Of a stretch of 17,417 bases of DNA, positions 6,922 through 13,920 are shown in pieces. The notes under the pieces are model-generated. The model saw nothing but the letters and a program-made list of their open reading frames with translations, was not told where the DNA came from and ran no database searches. The position numbers and the translations under genes are program-made. The DNA is from Clostridium sp. CAG:389 (lineage in GTDB: Bacteria; Bacillota; Clostridia; TANB77; CAG-508): positions 1-17,417 of the forward strand of contig FR901861.1 of the NCBI GenBank assembly GCA_000438255.1. Direction: 5' to 3'. Positions within the stretch are counted from its first letter, which is position 1; every line of letters starts with the position of its first letter.

Positions 6922-7540
6922 TGATGGTGCATTATTCTAGTCGTACTTAAACTTACGAGGGTGGGGCTAAAAATCCACTAAAGGGCACATCGTTGAAGTT
7001 TCTTGTTTGTGCGCGAAATGCCAGTTTTGTGTGTAACCAGGGAGTAAAGAGGTTAGGGTAATATATAATGGCATATATGTGATTCCCTAATTTCGCGGAG
7101 GCTTAAATAGAAAAATTTAAGTTAAACCTATGTTGAGTGCCAAGACACAAAATACATAGCGTAGCCTGTCTCGAGTGAGTATATTGGGATTAATTTGACG
7201 GGAATATCAATTATTTGGCCAAATAATTTTTATTCTAGATTATGAAATTGTACTTGCAAAAAAGACTAGTAAGTTTGTAAAAGTATGTCAAGGAAAACTT
7301 CTAGAATGTTTGCTTTATCAAAAGCTTGAAAATCTGGGGATTAAGGTACGGATTTAAGTGGCGATCTGGTGGCTAAATTTATTTAGCTGGTTCCCTTAAA
7401 CGGAAACGGTTCTAACAGTAATGTTAAGCGGGAAGTAGAGAAATTCAACCAGACCTAAACCGTAAAATTTACTTAGGTTTTTACCATCTATATTTTAAAT
7501 TAGAAATTATTGGCAAGCCCCAGAGCTTGTCTTAATTTTT
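6922..7540 (+). ncRNA. ole: OLE RNA (Ornate Large Extremophilic RNA)
   Basis: About 620 nt without any meaningful open frame, visibly richer in G+C than its surroundings, bounded by a promoter and a 3' hairpin. Complementary segments are dense: 6961-6964 with 6975-6978; 7012-7019 with 7090-7097 (8 bp, CGCGAAAT); 7053-7058 with 7085-7090, enclosing a TATAT stem; 7102-7108 with 7115-7121; 7128-7133 with 7154-7159; palindrome 7211-7226; 7372-7378 with 7381-7387; and ACCTAA with TTAGGT near 7453-7477. Length, isolation and above all the OapA-like membrane protein directly downstream identify it as OLE RNA (known length about 600 nt). In Halalkalibacterium halodurans OLE forms a membrane RNP with OapA and other proteins; its loss impairs growth in cold, with short-chain alcohols and under Mg2+ stress. 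I did not align it to the OLE consensus. tmRNA, RNase P and self-splicing introns fit less well. Confidence 0.78.
7512..7540 (+). terminator. 3' hairpin/terminator of the OLE RNA
   Basis: GGCAAGC (7512-7518) pairs with GCTTGTC (7525-7531, one G-U) around CCCAGA. TTAATTTTT follows. The T run is interrupted, so some read-through into oapA 51 nt downstream is likely; no separate promoter is obvious between them. Confidence 0.6.
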
Positions 7541-7591
7541 ACACATAATAGATAAAATTAATAAAAATATGAAAAGAGGGAAAATTAATTA

Positions 7592-8137
7592 ATGAAAAAA
7601 AATCAAGAAAGTAAAAAGGAACACTCGAATATGAAATGGGTTATACAATCATTTATAATGACATTTATATTATCAATGATATTTGCTTATGTATCAACAA
7701 ATGGGGTGTCAAATTTAGGCTTATTACCGGCATTTTTAATACTGGTGTTAGTAGTTTTTTTAGGAATATTTTTTGATATTATAGGTGTAGCTGTTACAGT
7801 TGCAAATGAAGAAGAATTTCACGCAAAAGCAACAAAAAAAGTAAAGGGTTCAAAAGATTCAATAAAATTAATAAAAAATGCACCTAAGGTTGCAAATATA
7901 TGCGCAGATGTTATTGGTGATATTTGTGGGGTATTAAGTGGTTCAATTAGTGCATTGATTTCTATAAAGATTTCTACGCAGTTACATTTACCATTTGATA
8001 TTCAGTTTGTTTTGAGTGCTTTGGTATCTGCTCTTACTGTTAGTGGTAAGGCTTTTGGTAAGGATATTGCTAATAGAAAATCTACTGAAATTGTGCATAA
8101 AGTAGGGATTGTTTTAAATAAATTTAGTAAAAAATAA
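7592..8137 (+). CDS. oapA: OLE RNA-associated membrane protein OapA
   Basis: This 181-residue integral membrane protein has four predicted transmembrane helices (about 16-35, 43-69, 105-127 and 133-155). A cytoplasmic loop between helices 2 and 3 holds the conserved stretch AVTVANEEEFHAKATKKVKG (67-86), then LIKNAPKVANICADVIGDICG. This pattern (DIIGxAVT, E-FHAxA-KKVKG, VGDICGxxSG) is what I recall for OapA and for relatives often labelled Mg2+/Co2+ transporter CorB-like, related to DUF21. OapA binds OLE RNA and anchors it at the membrane, and the RNA directly upstream here is the strongest support. The basic loop and tail (KKVKGSKDS, KFSKK) suit RNA binding. The site AGAGGG lies 11 nt before the start, longer than usual. 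It is followed by its own strong terminator, so the RNA and protein form a closed unit. Confidence 0.82.
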   Translation: MKKNQESKKEHSNMKWVIQSFIMTFILSMIFAYVSTNGVSNLGLLPAFLILVLVVFLGIFFDIIGVAVTVANEEEFHAKATKKVKGSKDSIKLIKNAPKVANICADVIGDICGVLSGSISALISIKISTQLHLPFDIQFVLSALVSALTVSGKAFGKDIANRKSTEIVHKVGIVLNKFSKK

Positions 8138-8159
8138 ATTGTTGAATATAATAAAAAAG

Positions 8160-8198
8160 ACTATAAGATGTAGTGTATGTACATTTTATAGTTTTTTT
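8160..8198 (+). terminator. Intrinsic terminator after oapA
   Basis: A 12-bp stem forms from ACTATAAGATGT (8160-8171) and ACATTTTATAGT (8181-8192), with one G-U pair and a 9-nt loop. It runs into seven T (8192-8198). It closes the OLE RNA-oapA unit. Confidence 0.85.
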
Positions 8199-8218
8199 CT
8201 AATAATGTTTTAAATGAT

Positions 8219-8320
8219 TTATCTTAATTTTTTTCTTTTGATGATATCATTGACTTTGACTGTTTTGCCATTATATATTTTTCTATCATAAAAAACATTA
8301 TTCAGTAGTTTTAGAATATT
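8219..8320 (-). pseudogene. Possible C-terminal remnant of a lost gene
   Basis: Within the 323-nt stretch between oapA and the HAD gene, the minus strand carries 33 open codons between two stops, with no usable start codon. The peptide reads like a real protein end: VFYDRKIYNGKTVKVNDII then KRKKLR. It uses GTC, ATC and GGC codons that look coding rather than random. A different frame over the same bases has an ATG but only 22 codons. I recognise no parent family; it could be chance. The rest of the stretch, 8321-8460, is AT-rich; it holds a TATAAT at 8432-8437 with a poor -35 (TTAGAT) that may serve the HAD gene. Confidence 0.25.
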
Positions 8321-8460
8321 TTATAAAATTTATTGTTTAAGAATAATATTTTTGATACAATAAAGGCAGTTGGAACAGTATTAATTTATATTGTTAGGGT
8401 TAAAATTGGTTAGATAAAAGCTCTGTTTTATTATAATATTGTGAAAAGGAGAAAATAATT

Positions 8461-9123
8461 ATGAAATATAAATATATTTTCTTTGATTGGGGTTATACTT
8501 TGATTAATAAATTTGAAAATGTTGATAGTGAAATCAATTCGATATTAGTTAAATATGATTTGAAATGGGATGATATATTTAAAAAATGGAAAAATTATCA
8601 AATTTTAAATTCACTAGGAAAAGTTACAGAAAAAGAAATATACAAAGATTTGTCATTAATTTTAGATATATCAGAAGAAGACTTAGAAAAAATTGATATG
8701 TTATTATTGGAATCCCATATTTTAGATAAAGAAACAAAAGATACAATTATTAAATTATATCAGCAAGGATATTATTTGGGAATTATAAGTAATAATTCAA
8801 TTAGGAATGTAGAATATATTTTAGAACGTGAGGGAATAAAAAAATATTTCAAAAAAATAGTTATTTCTGAGGAGGTAAAAGATAGAAAACCTAATTTAAA
8901 AGTATATATGAAAGCTTTTGAAGATATTCCAAAAGAAGAATATAATAATATTGTTTTTGTTAGTGATGAATTATTAGAAGATTTATTAGGAGTAAAGATA
9001 CTAGATGTAAAAACTGTTTGGTATGAGCAAAAAATAGATAATAAATGGAAGAAGAAAGAGACAGTTCTTATTGAGCCGGATTATAGGATAAAAACTATTA
9101 GTGAAATTTTAAAGATAGTATAA
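8461..9123 (+). CDS. HAD-superfamily hydrolase-like protein
   Basis: This 220-residue protein of the haloacid dehalogenase fold has a helical C1-type cap (about residues 15-90). Motif I is D9-W-G-Y-T13: the nucleophile Asp is present, but the second Asp of DxDxT is Gly11. This FDWGxTL form occurs in a subset of HAD proteins and may mean weak or altered phosphatase activity. Motif II is S110 (GIISNN), motif III K143 (DRKPN), and the motif IV Asp pair is D169/D174 (VSDELLED). Substrate unknown. The SDR gene starts 17 nt downstream, so the two form an operon. AAAAGGAG just before the start is a strong ribosome site. Confidence 0.75.
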   Translation: MKYKYIFFDWGYTLINKFENVDSEINSILVKYDLKWDDIFKKWKNYQILNSLGKVTEKEIYKDLSLILDISEEDLEKIDMLLLESHILDKETKDTIIKLYQQGYYLGIISNNSIRNVEYILEREGIKKYFKKIVISEEVKDRKPNLKVYMKAFEDIPKEEYNNIVFVSDELLEDLLGVKILDVKTVWYEQKIDNKWKKKETVLIEPDYRIKTISEILKIV

Positions 9124-9140
9124 AAAATGGAGGAAAGTAT

Positions 9141-9902
9141 ATGAAAGTATTAATAACGGGAGCATCTTCTGGAATAGGAAGAGATATGGCAAGAGTATTA
9201 GCTAAAAAAGGATATGACCTAGTATTAGTAGCAAGAGATGAACAAAAATTAAATGAATTAGAAGAAGAACTAAAAAAAGAAAATAATATAGAAATTCAAG
9301 TAATATCAATGGACTTAGCAATAGAACAAAATTGCAAAGATTTGCACAAATGTGTAAAAGATGTGGATATCTTAATTAATAATGCAGGTTTCGGAGATTG
9401 TGGAAATTTTACACATACAGATTTGAATAAAGAATTAACAATGATAAAAACCAATATTGTTGCTTATCATATTTTAACTAAGTTATATTTAATTGATATG
9501 AAAGCAAAAAATAGTGGTAAGATTTTAAATGTTGCTTCAATAGCTGGTTTTATGCCAGGTCCACTAATGGCAACATATTATTCAACAAAAGCTTATGTGG
9601 TAAGACTTTCAGAGTCTATAAGAGAAGAATTGAAAAAGGAAAAATCAAATGTTCAAATTAGTATTTTATGTCCTGGACCAGTGAATACAAATTTTAATAA
9701 TGTCGCAAATGTGAAATTTCACATGAGAGAGGCAAATAGTTATAAAGTAGCCAAATTTGCTGTTAAAAAGTTATTTAATGGGAAATTTTATATTGTGCCT
9801 GGATTAGATGTTAAGGCTGGTATATTTTTTAGTCATTTTGTTCCAAGTAGTTTTGTGGCTAAGATTACGTATACAGTGCAAAAGAGAAAATTGGAAAAAT
9901 AA
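9141..9902 (+). CDS. Short-chain dehydrogenase/reductase (classical SDR)
   Basis: This 253-residue NAD(P)-dependent oxidoreductase has all the classical SDR marks: cofactor loop TGASSGIG (6-13), R32 after the second strand (VARDEQKL, pointing to NADP), NNAG (80-83), catalytic S133 (NVASIAG), Y146-x-x-x-K150 (YYSTK) and PGPVNTNF (178-185). It resembles the YqjQ/DltE-like subgroup of carbonyl reductases; the substrate is not predictable. A short C-terminal hydrophobic stretch (GIFFSHFVPSSFVAKITY) may lie against the membrane. It follows the HAD gene in an operon and has a GGAGG site about 8 nt before its start. No terminator separates it from pyrF, which has its own promoter. Confidence 0.85.
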   Translation: MKVLITGASSGIGRDMARVLAKKGYDLVLVARDEQKLNELEEELKKENNIEIQVISMDLAIEQNCKDLHKCVKDVDILINNAGFGDCGNFTHTDLNKELTMIKTNIVAYHILTKLYLIDMKAKNSGKILNVASIAGFMPGPLMATYYSTKAYVVRLSESIREELKKEKSNVQISILCPGPVNTNFNNVANVKFHMREANSYKVAKFAVKKLFNGKFYIVPGLDVKAGIFFSHFVPSSFVAKITYTVQKRKLEK

Positions 9903-9908
9903 CAATGG

Positions 9909-9953
9909 TTGACAAAATTAAAATATTATGTTAAACTGTTTCTTGGTAACCAA
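9909..9953 (+). promoter_or_regulatory. pyrF promoter with a palindrome at the start site
   Basis: Consensus TTGACA (9909-9914), a 17-nt spacer and TAAACT (9932-9937). The predicted start (about 9944) falls inside TTGGT-A-ACCAA (9943-9953), an 11-nt interrupted palindrome that could be a repressor site or a short hairpin at the RNA 5' end. CCCA..TGGG (9970-9979) just before the ribosome site could form a second tiny hairpin. Confidence 0.5.
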
Positions 9954-9994
9954 ATAAAAAAGTTTTTATCCCAAATGGGAGAAAGGTCAGAAGT

Positions 9995-10882
9995 ATGAAC
10001 AAAATGGAACGGTTAAATGAACTTGTAAAACAGAAAGGACCTCTTTTGGCAGGACTTGATCCTGATATGGAAAAAGTACTTGAATTACCAAAAGAAACCG
10101 GTAACTGTGGAATGGCTGCATGTGATTTTATGCAGGAATTTTGCTACAAGTATATTGATGCTGTAAAAGATCAGGTAGCGGCAATAAAAATCAATATAGC
10201 TTTTTTTGAGGCTGTTGGAATGTCAGACTTGTTCTGGGCATGTGCAGAAAAGGCAAAAGAAGAAGGTTTATTTGTTATTGCAGATGTTAAGAGAGCTGAT
10301 ATTGGAAATACTTCAAAGCAGTATGCAAAAGCGTTTTTGCATAAGGAGTCACCAATTGATGCAATTACTATCAATCCATATTTCGGAACAGATGGAGTTA
10401 AGCCATTTATTGAAATGGCAAAAGAAAATGACAAGTGCGTTTTTGTTTTATTAAAAACTTCAAATCCTTCCTCTGATGAAATACAAAATCTTGTGACAGA
10501 TGATGGAGAAAAAGTTTATCAAAAAGTTGCGAGACTTGTTGATGAGTGGGGAAAGTATACGAAATGTGGCTGGCAAGAGAAGTACAGTCTTGTTGGAGCT
10601 GTTGTTGGTGCAACGCATCCAGTTGAAGCAGAAGAATTAAGAAGGATGTTACCAAATACATTTTTCTTGGTTCCAGGTTATGGAGCACAGGGAGCTACGG
10701 CAAATGATATTGCTGTGAACTTTGATAACCAAAAGGGTGGAGCGGTTGTAAATTCATCTAGGGGGCTGATGTTTGCTTATAAGAACAACGAAAAGTTTAC
10801 ACCTAATGAATGGGACAGTGCAACAAGAGCGGAAGCAGAAAGAACTCAAAAAGAGCTTGTGGAAGCTATTAACAAAAATTAA
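9995..10882 (+). CDS. pyrF: Orotidine 5'-phosphate decarboxylase (type 2)
   Basis: This 295-residue TIM-barrel enzyme makes UMP from OMP, the last step of de novo pyrimidine synthesis. The catalytic Asp-x-Lys-x-x-Asp array is D97-V-K99-R-A-D102 (ADVKRADIG). GLDPD (20-24) and INIAFFEAVG (66-75) match the long type 2 form typical of many Clostridia and Actinobacteria. VPGYGAQGAT (226-235) is the phosphate gripper, and NSSRG (253-257) supplies the phosphate-binding Arg. It stands alone, with its own promoter and terminator, and no other pyr gene is in view. Its codon use is richer in CTT, GAG, GGC, TGC and AAG than the neighbours, which rely on A-ending codons. This suggests acquisition from a less AT-rich relative. 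Confidence 0.93.
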   Translation: MNKMERLNELVKQKGPLLAGLDPDMEKVLELPKETGNCGMAACDFMQEFCYKYIDAVKDQVAAIKINIAFFEAVGMSDLFWACAEKAKEEGLFVIADVKRADIGNTSKQYAKAFLHKESPIDAITINPYFGTDGVKPFIEMAKENDKCVFVLLKTSNPSSDEIQNLVTDDGEKVYQKVARLVDEWGKYTKCGWQEKYSLVGAVVGATHPVEAEELRRMLPNTFFLVPGYGAQGATANDIAVNFDNQKGGAVVNSSRGLMFAYKNNEKFTPNEWDSATRAEAERTQKELVEAINKN

Positions 10883-10888
10883 ACCGTT

Positions 10889-10935
10889 TTAATAAGAGGG
10901 ACTTTCAGTTTTTTACTGAGGGTCCCTTTTATTAA
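10889..10935 (+). terminator. Strong intrinsic terminator of pyrF
   Basis: GGGACTTTCAGT (10898-10909) pairs with ACTGAGGGTCCC (10915-10926), 12 bp with two G-U pairs and a T loop. The stem is extended by TTAATAA/TTATTAA-type pairing on both sides, with a T-rich 3' end. Confidence 0.88.
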
Positions 10936-10998
10936 TAGTATAAAAATATAAAATGTAACGAAAAGTGGGGTAAATATCGAAAAAATCTAGCAAAACAC

Positions 10999-11027
10999 TT
11001 GACAAATGAATAAAAATAGTGTAAAGT
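10999..11027 (+). promoter_or_regulatory. Promoter of the ylxM-ffh-rplS operon
   Basis: Consensus TTGACA (10999-11004), a 17-nt spacer and TAAAGT (11022-11027). A better TATAAT (11027-11032) overlaps it but would be 22 nt from the -35. The in-frame ATG at 11006 lies inside this promoter, which is why the later start at 11060 is preferred for ylxM. Confidence 0.6.
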
Positions 11028-11059
11028 ATAATAGCATTACAAAAAAGAGGGTAGTTATT

Positions 11060-11407
11060 ATGGAAAAAAACGTTGAAATAAGTATATTGTGTGATTTATA
11101 TGGTAAATTATTAACAGATAAACAATTTGAACTCTTAAATGACTACTACAATAACGACTTGTCACTATCAGAAATAGCTGAAAACAATAGTATAACAAGG
11201 CAAGCTGTTAGAGACATAATAAAGAAGGGGGAAAAAAAGCTTTTCGAATACGAAGAGAAGTTGTTATTTATGAAAAGGATGTCGAATCAAGAAAAAACAA
11301 TAGAGCACGTATTATCAGAACTAGCAAAAATAGAAAAAACATCATCTGATAAAAAAGTAGCTCACATCTTGGAAACTATAAGAAAAGAATTGGATTGTTT
11401 AGTATAG
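11060..11407 (+). CDS. ylxM: YlxM family SRP-associated helix-turn-helix protein
   Basis: This 115-residue protein looks like sigma-factor region 4. ILCDLYGKLLTDKQFELLNDYY is followed by a helix-turn-helix, LSLSEIAENNSITRQAVRDIIK, and a charged coiled C-terminus. YlxM/UPF0122 proteins sit directly before ffh in Bacillota and modulate SRP; in streptococci YlxM binds Ffh and 4.5S RNA. The start at 11060 has AGAGGG (11046-11051) at the right distance. An earlier in-frame ATG at 11006 would lie between the promoter boxes. ffh starts 12 nt after the stop. Confidence 0.9.
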   Translation: MEKNVEISILCDLYGKLLTDKQFELLNDYYNNDLSLSEIAENNSITRQAVRDIIKKGEKKLFEYEEKLLFMKRMSNQEKTIEHVLSELAKIEKTSSDKKVAHILETIRKELDCLV

Positions 11408-11419
11408 GGAGGAAATCAA

Positions 11420-12769
11420 ATGGCTTTTGAAGGACTATCTTCTAGATTGCAAGAAATAACAAGAAAATTAAAAGGAAAAGCAAGAATTACAGAATCTGAC
11501 TTAAAAGAAATGTTAAGAGAAGTAAAACTTGCACTATTAGAAGCAGATGTTAACTATAAAATTGTAAAAGAATTTATAGCGAATATACAAGAAAAAGCAT
11601 TAGGACAAGATGTTTTAAAATCATTAACACCAGGACAACAAGTTATAAAAATAGTTAAAGACGAATTAGTTGAACTTTTAGGTGGAACAGAAAGTAAAGT
11701 TAATTTTTCACCAAACCCACCAACAATAATAATGATGGTTGGACTTCAAGGTTCAGGAAAAACAACAACATCTGGAAAACTTGCAAATCTATTTAGAAAA
11801 CAAGGTAAAAAGCCATTATTAGTAGCATGTGATGTTTATAGACCAGCAGCTATAAAACAATTACAAGTTGTTGGAGCACAGTTAAATATTCCGGTATATG
11901 CAAATGAACAATCAAAAGATGTTGTACATATTGCAAAACAAGCAATAAATGTAGCAATGTCAAAACTAAATGATGTAATCATATTAGATACAGCTGGACG
12001 TTTACAAATAGATGAACAATTGATGGAAGAATTACAGAATGTTAAAAAAAGTGTAAAACCACATGAAATATTATTAGTTGTAGATTCTATGACTGGTCAA
12101 GAAGCTGTAAATGTTGCTGAAACATTTAATGAAAAAGTTGGGATAGATGGAATTGTTCTAACAAAATTAGATGGTGATACACGTGGTGGTGCAGCACTTT
12201 CTGTTAAAAAGGTAACTGGTAGACCTATAAAATTTGCAGCAACTGGTGAGAAAATGAGTGATATAGAAGTTTTCCATCCAGATAGAATGGCATCAAGAAT
12301 TTTGGGTATGGGTGATATTTTAGCAGTTATAGAAAAAGCAGAAGAAGCTTTTGATTTAGAAGAAGCAGAAAAATTAGAAAAGAAGATGAGAAAGAGTGAG
12401 CTTGATTTAGATGATTATTTGGCTCAAATTAGACAAATGAAAAAAATGGGTTCTTTTTCATCATTATTGAAACTAATTCCTGGTATGAATCAATTTAAAG
12501 ATATAAAAGTTGATGATAAGGAATTTGGGAAAATTGAAGCTATTATTTGTTCTATGACTCCAAAAGAAAAAAGAAATACAAAACTTTTGAATGCAAGTAG
12601 AAGAATTAGAATTGCTAAGGGAAGTGGAACAACAGTACAAGATATAAATAAATTCATTAAATCTTATGAAATGACACAAAAAATGATGAAGCAGATGAAA
12701 AGCAAAGGTGGAATGAAAAAATTTATGAATGGTATTGATGAAAATGCTTTGAAAAATTTTAAAATGTAA
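11420..12769 (+). CDS. ffh: Signal recognition particle protein Ffh
   Basis: This 449-residue SRP GTPase binds signal sequences as they leave the ribosome and, with SRP RNA and FtsY, delivers nascent membrane proteins to SecYEG. The N domain covers 1-95. The G domain has G1 GLQGSGKTTT (108-117), DVYRPAA (138-144), DTAGR (190-194) and TKLDGDTRGG (248-257). The M domain (about 300-449) is rich in Met, with SGTTVQDINKFI and a Met/Lys run (MTQKMMKQMKSKGG) that bind RNA and signal peptide. Length and motifs are standard. It is second in the operon, with a GGGAGG ribosome site. Confidence 0.97.
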   Translation: MAFEGLSSRLQEITRKLKGKARITESDLKEMLREVKLALLEADVNYKIVKEFIANIQEKALGQDVLKSLTPGQQVIKIVKDELVELLGGTESKVNFSPNPPTIIMMVGLQGSGKTTTSGKLANLFRKQGKKPLLVACDVYRPAAIKQLQVVGAQLNIPVYANEQSKDVVHIAKQAINVAMSKLNDVIILDTAGRLQIDEQLMEELQNVKKSVKPHEILLVVDSMTGQEAVNVAETFNEKVGIDGIVLTKLDGDTRGGAALSVKKVTGRPIKFAATGEKMSDIEVFHPDRMASRILGMGDILAVIEKAEEAFDLEEAEKLEKKMRKSELDLDDYLAQIRQMKKMGSFSSLLKLIPGMNQFKDIKVDDKEFGKIEAIICSMTPKEKRNTKLLNASRRIRIAKGSGTTVQDINKFIKSYEMTQKMMKQMKSKGGMKKFMNGIDENALKNFKM

Positions 12770-12843
12770 TAAACTAAAAAAAGATGTATATATAATACTT
12801 TTATAAAAATGTTTTTAAGTTTTTAAATTTATATAAATAAATG

Positions 12844-12858
12844 GCATTTTAAAAATGC
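12844..12858 (+). repeat. Inverted repeat in the ffh-rpsP spacer
   Basis: GCATTTT-A-AAAATGC is a perfect interrupted palindrome about 10 nt before the rpsP ribosome site, in the only long gap (115 nt) of the operon. As RNA it would be a weak hairpin without a T run, so not a terminator. It may be a processing or regulatory site. I see no convincing promoter in the gap. Confidence 0.35.
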
Positions 12859-12884
12859 TATAAATTTTAGGAGGTGAATTTGAA

Positions 12885-13121
12885 ATGGTAAAAATCAGAT
12901 TACAAAGAGAAGGAAAGAAAAAAGCTCCTTTCTATCATATAGTAGTTGCTGATTCTAAATCTCCAAGAGATGGTAAAATAATCGAAAAAATAGGAACATA
13001 TAACCCAATGACAGAACCATCTACAATAGTTTTAGATCAAGAAAAAGTTGCACAATGGATTAAAAATGGTGCAAAACCAACAGATACTGTAAAAAAATTA
13101 ATTGAAAATGCAGCAAAATAA
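12885..13121 (+). CDS. rpsP: 30S ribosomal protein S16
   Basis: This 78-residue ribosomal protein of the 30S body helps early assembly of the 5' domain of 16S rRNA. The opening MVKIRLQREGKKKAPFYHIV, then VVADSKSPRDGKIIEKIGTYNPM, is the unmistakable S16 signature. A full-consensus AGGAGGTGA (12869-12877) lies 7 nt upstream, the best ribosome site of the operon and fitting for a ribosomal protein. khpA follows after 20 nt. Confidence 0.97.
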   Translation: MVKIRLQREGKKKAPFYHIVVADSKSPRDGKIIEKIGTYNPMTEPSTIVLDQEKVAQWIKNGAKPTDTVKKLIENAAK

Positions 13122-13141
13122 TTTTAGCGAGAGGTTAAATT

Positions 13142-13372
13142 ATGAAAGAAATTATTGAAACTATAATTTTGAATCTTGTTGATAATAAAGATGCAGTTGA
13201 AATAACTGAAAAACAAGATGAAAAAGGTATAGTATTTGAAGTAAAAGTTGCAAATGAAGATATGGGTAGAGTAATAGGTAGACAAGGAAGACTTGCAAAA
13301 TCTATAAGAACTGTTGCTAAATCAGTTGGAGCTAGGGAACATAAGAAAGTTTCAGTAGAATTTATTGATTAG
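13142..13372 (+). CDS. khpA: KH-domain RNA-binding protein KhpA (YlqC)
   Basis: This 76-residue single KH domain has its GxxG RNA-binding loop at G46-R-Q-G49 (VIGRQGRLAKSIR). KhpA, with KhpB/Jag, binds RNA and affects cell elongation and division in streptococci; it also tends to sit between rpsP and rimM, as here. It is full length, with 20 nt to rpsP and 13 nt to rimM. Confidence 0.93.
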   Translation: MKEIIETIILNLVDNKDAVEITEKQDEKGIVFEVKVANEDMGRVIGRQGRLAKSIRTVAKSVGAREHKKVSVEFID

Positions 13373-13385
13373 TAGGTGTTAGAAT

Positions 13386-13892
13386 ATGCAAGAATTTTTA
13401 GAAATAGGTCAAATTGTTAATACATTTGGAATTAAAGGAATGGTAAAAGTCAAACCTTTTACAGATGATATTACTAGATTTGATAATTTGAAAAAAGTAT
13501 ATATTGAATCAAATAAAACTAAAAAGCAATATGAAATTGAAGAGGTAAAATATCATAAAGATATGGTATTAATAAAATTCAAAGGGATAGACAAAGTTGA
13601 AGATGCAGAACTTTTGCGTAATTCATATTTAAAAGTTAATAGACAAGATGAACCGGAACTTGATGAAGGTACATATTATATTGTTGATTTAATAGGATTA
13701 GATGTTTATTCTGATGAAGGTAAATTACTTGGTAAATTAGATGATGTTTTTAATAGTGGAAGTTGTGATATATATGTTGTAAAAGATGAACTTGGAAAAC
13801 AATTATTATTACCTGCAATATCTGATGTAATTAAAGAAATTAATTTAGATGAAAAAAAGATAGTTGCTCATCTTTTAAAAGGACTAATTTAA
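13386..13892 (+). CDS. rimM: 16S rRNA maturation factor RimM
   Basis: This 168-residue 30S assembly factor binds S19 and helps mature the 3' head domain of 16S rRNA. The N-terminal beta-barrel opens with IGQIVNTFGIKGMVKVKPFTDD. A PRC-barrel follows from about residue 95 (GTYYIVDLIGLDVYSDEGKLLGKLDDVFNSG), ending in LLLPAISDVIKEI and the basic tail expected of RimM. Length is normal. A GTAGGTG stretch overlapping the khpA stop is a modest ribosome site, which suggests coupled translation. Confidence 0.95.
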   Translation: MQEFLEIGQIVNTFGIKGMVKVKPFTDDITRFDNLKKVYIESNKTKKQYEIEEVKYHKDMVLIKFKGIDKVEDAELLRNSYLKVNRQDEPELDEGTYYIVDLIGLDVYSDEGKLLGKLDDVFNSGSCDIYVVKDELGKQLLLPAISDVIKEINLDEKKIVAHLLKGLI

Positions 13893-13920
13893 AGCACAAT
13901 AATGGAGGTATAAAATCAAA

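Noticed and set aside
6922..7540. Structured region as tmRNA, RNase P RNA, or a group I/II intron
   Set aside because: There is no CCA-type 3' end or tag reading frame, no RNase P core motifs that I could recognise, and no intron-type 3' end or intron-encoded protein. The neighbouring OapA-like protein favours OLE.
6922..7540. Structured region as a HEARO/omega RNA of an IscB-type element
   Set aside because: No IscB, TnpB or other RNA-guided nuclease gene lies next to it, and there are no element ends.
10171..10688. Overlapping frames on both strands inside pyrF
   Set aside because: pyrF is a complete enzyme with all catalytic residues; the other frames have no signals or recognisable domains.
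11006..11059. Earlier ATG for ylxM
   Set aside because: It lies between the -35 and -10 boxes of the operon promoter, so it would not be in the mRNA; ATG 11060 has AGAGGG.
12770..12884. Internal promoter before rpsP
   Set aside because: A TATAAT-like string at 12791-12796 has no -35 at 16-18 nt; read-through from ffh is the simpler explanation.
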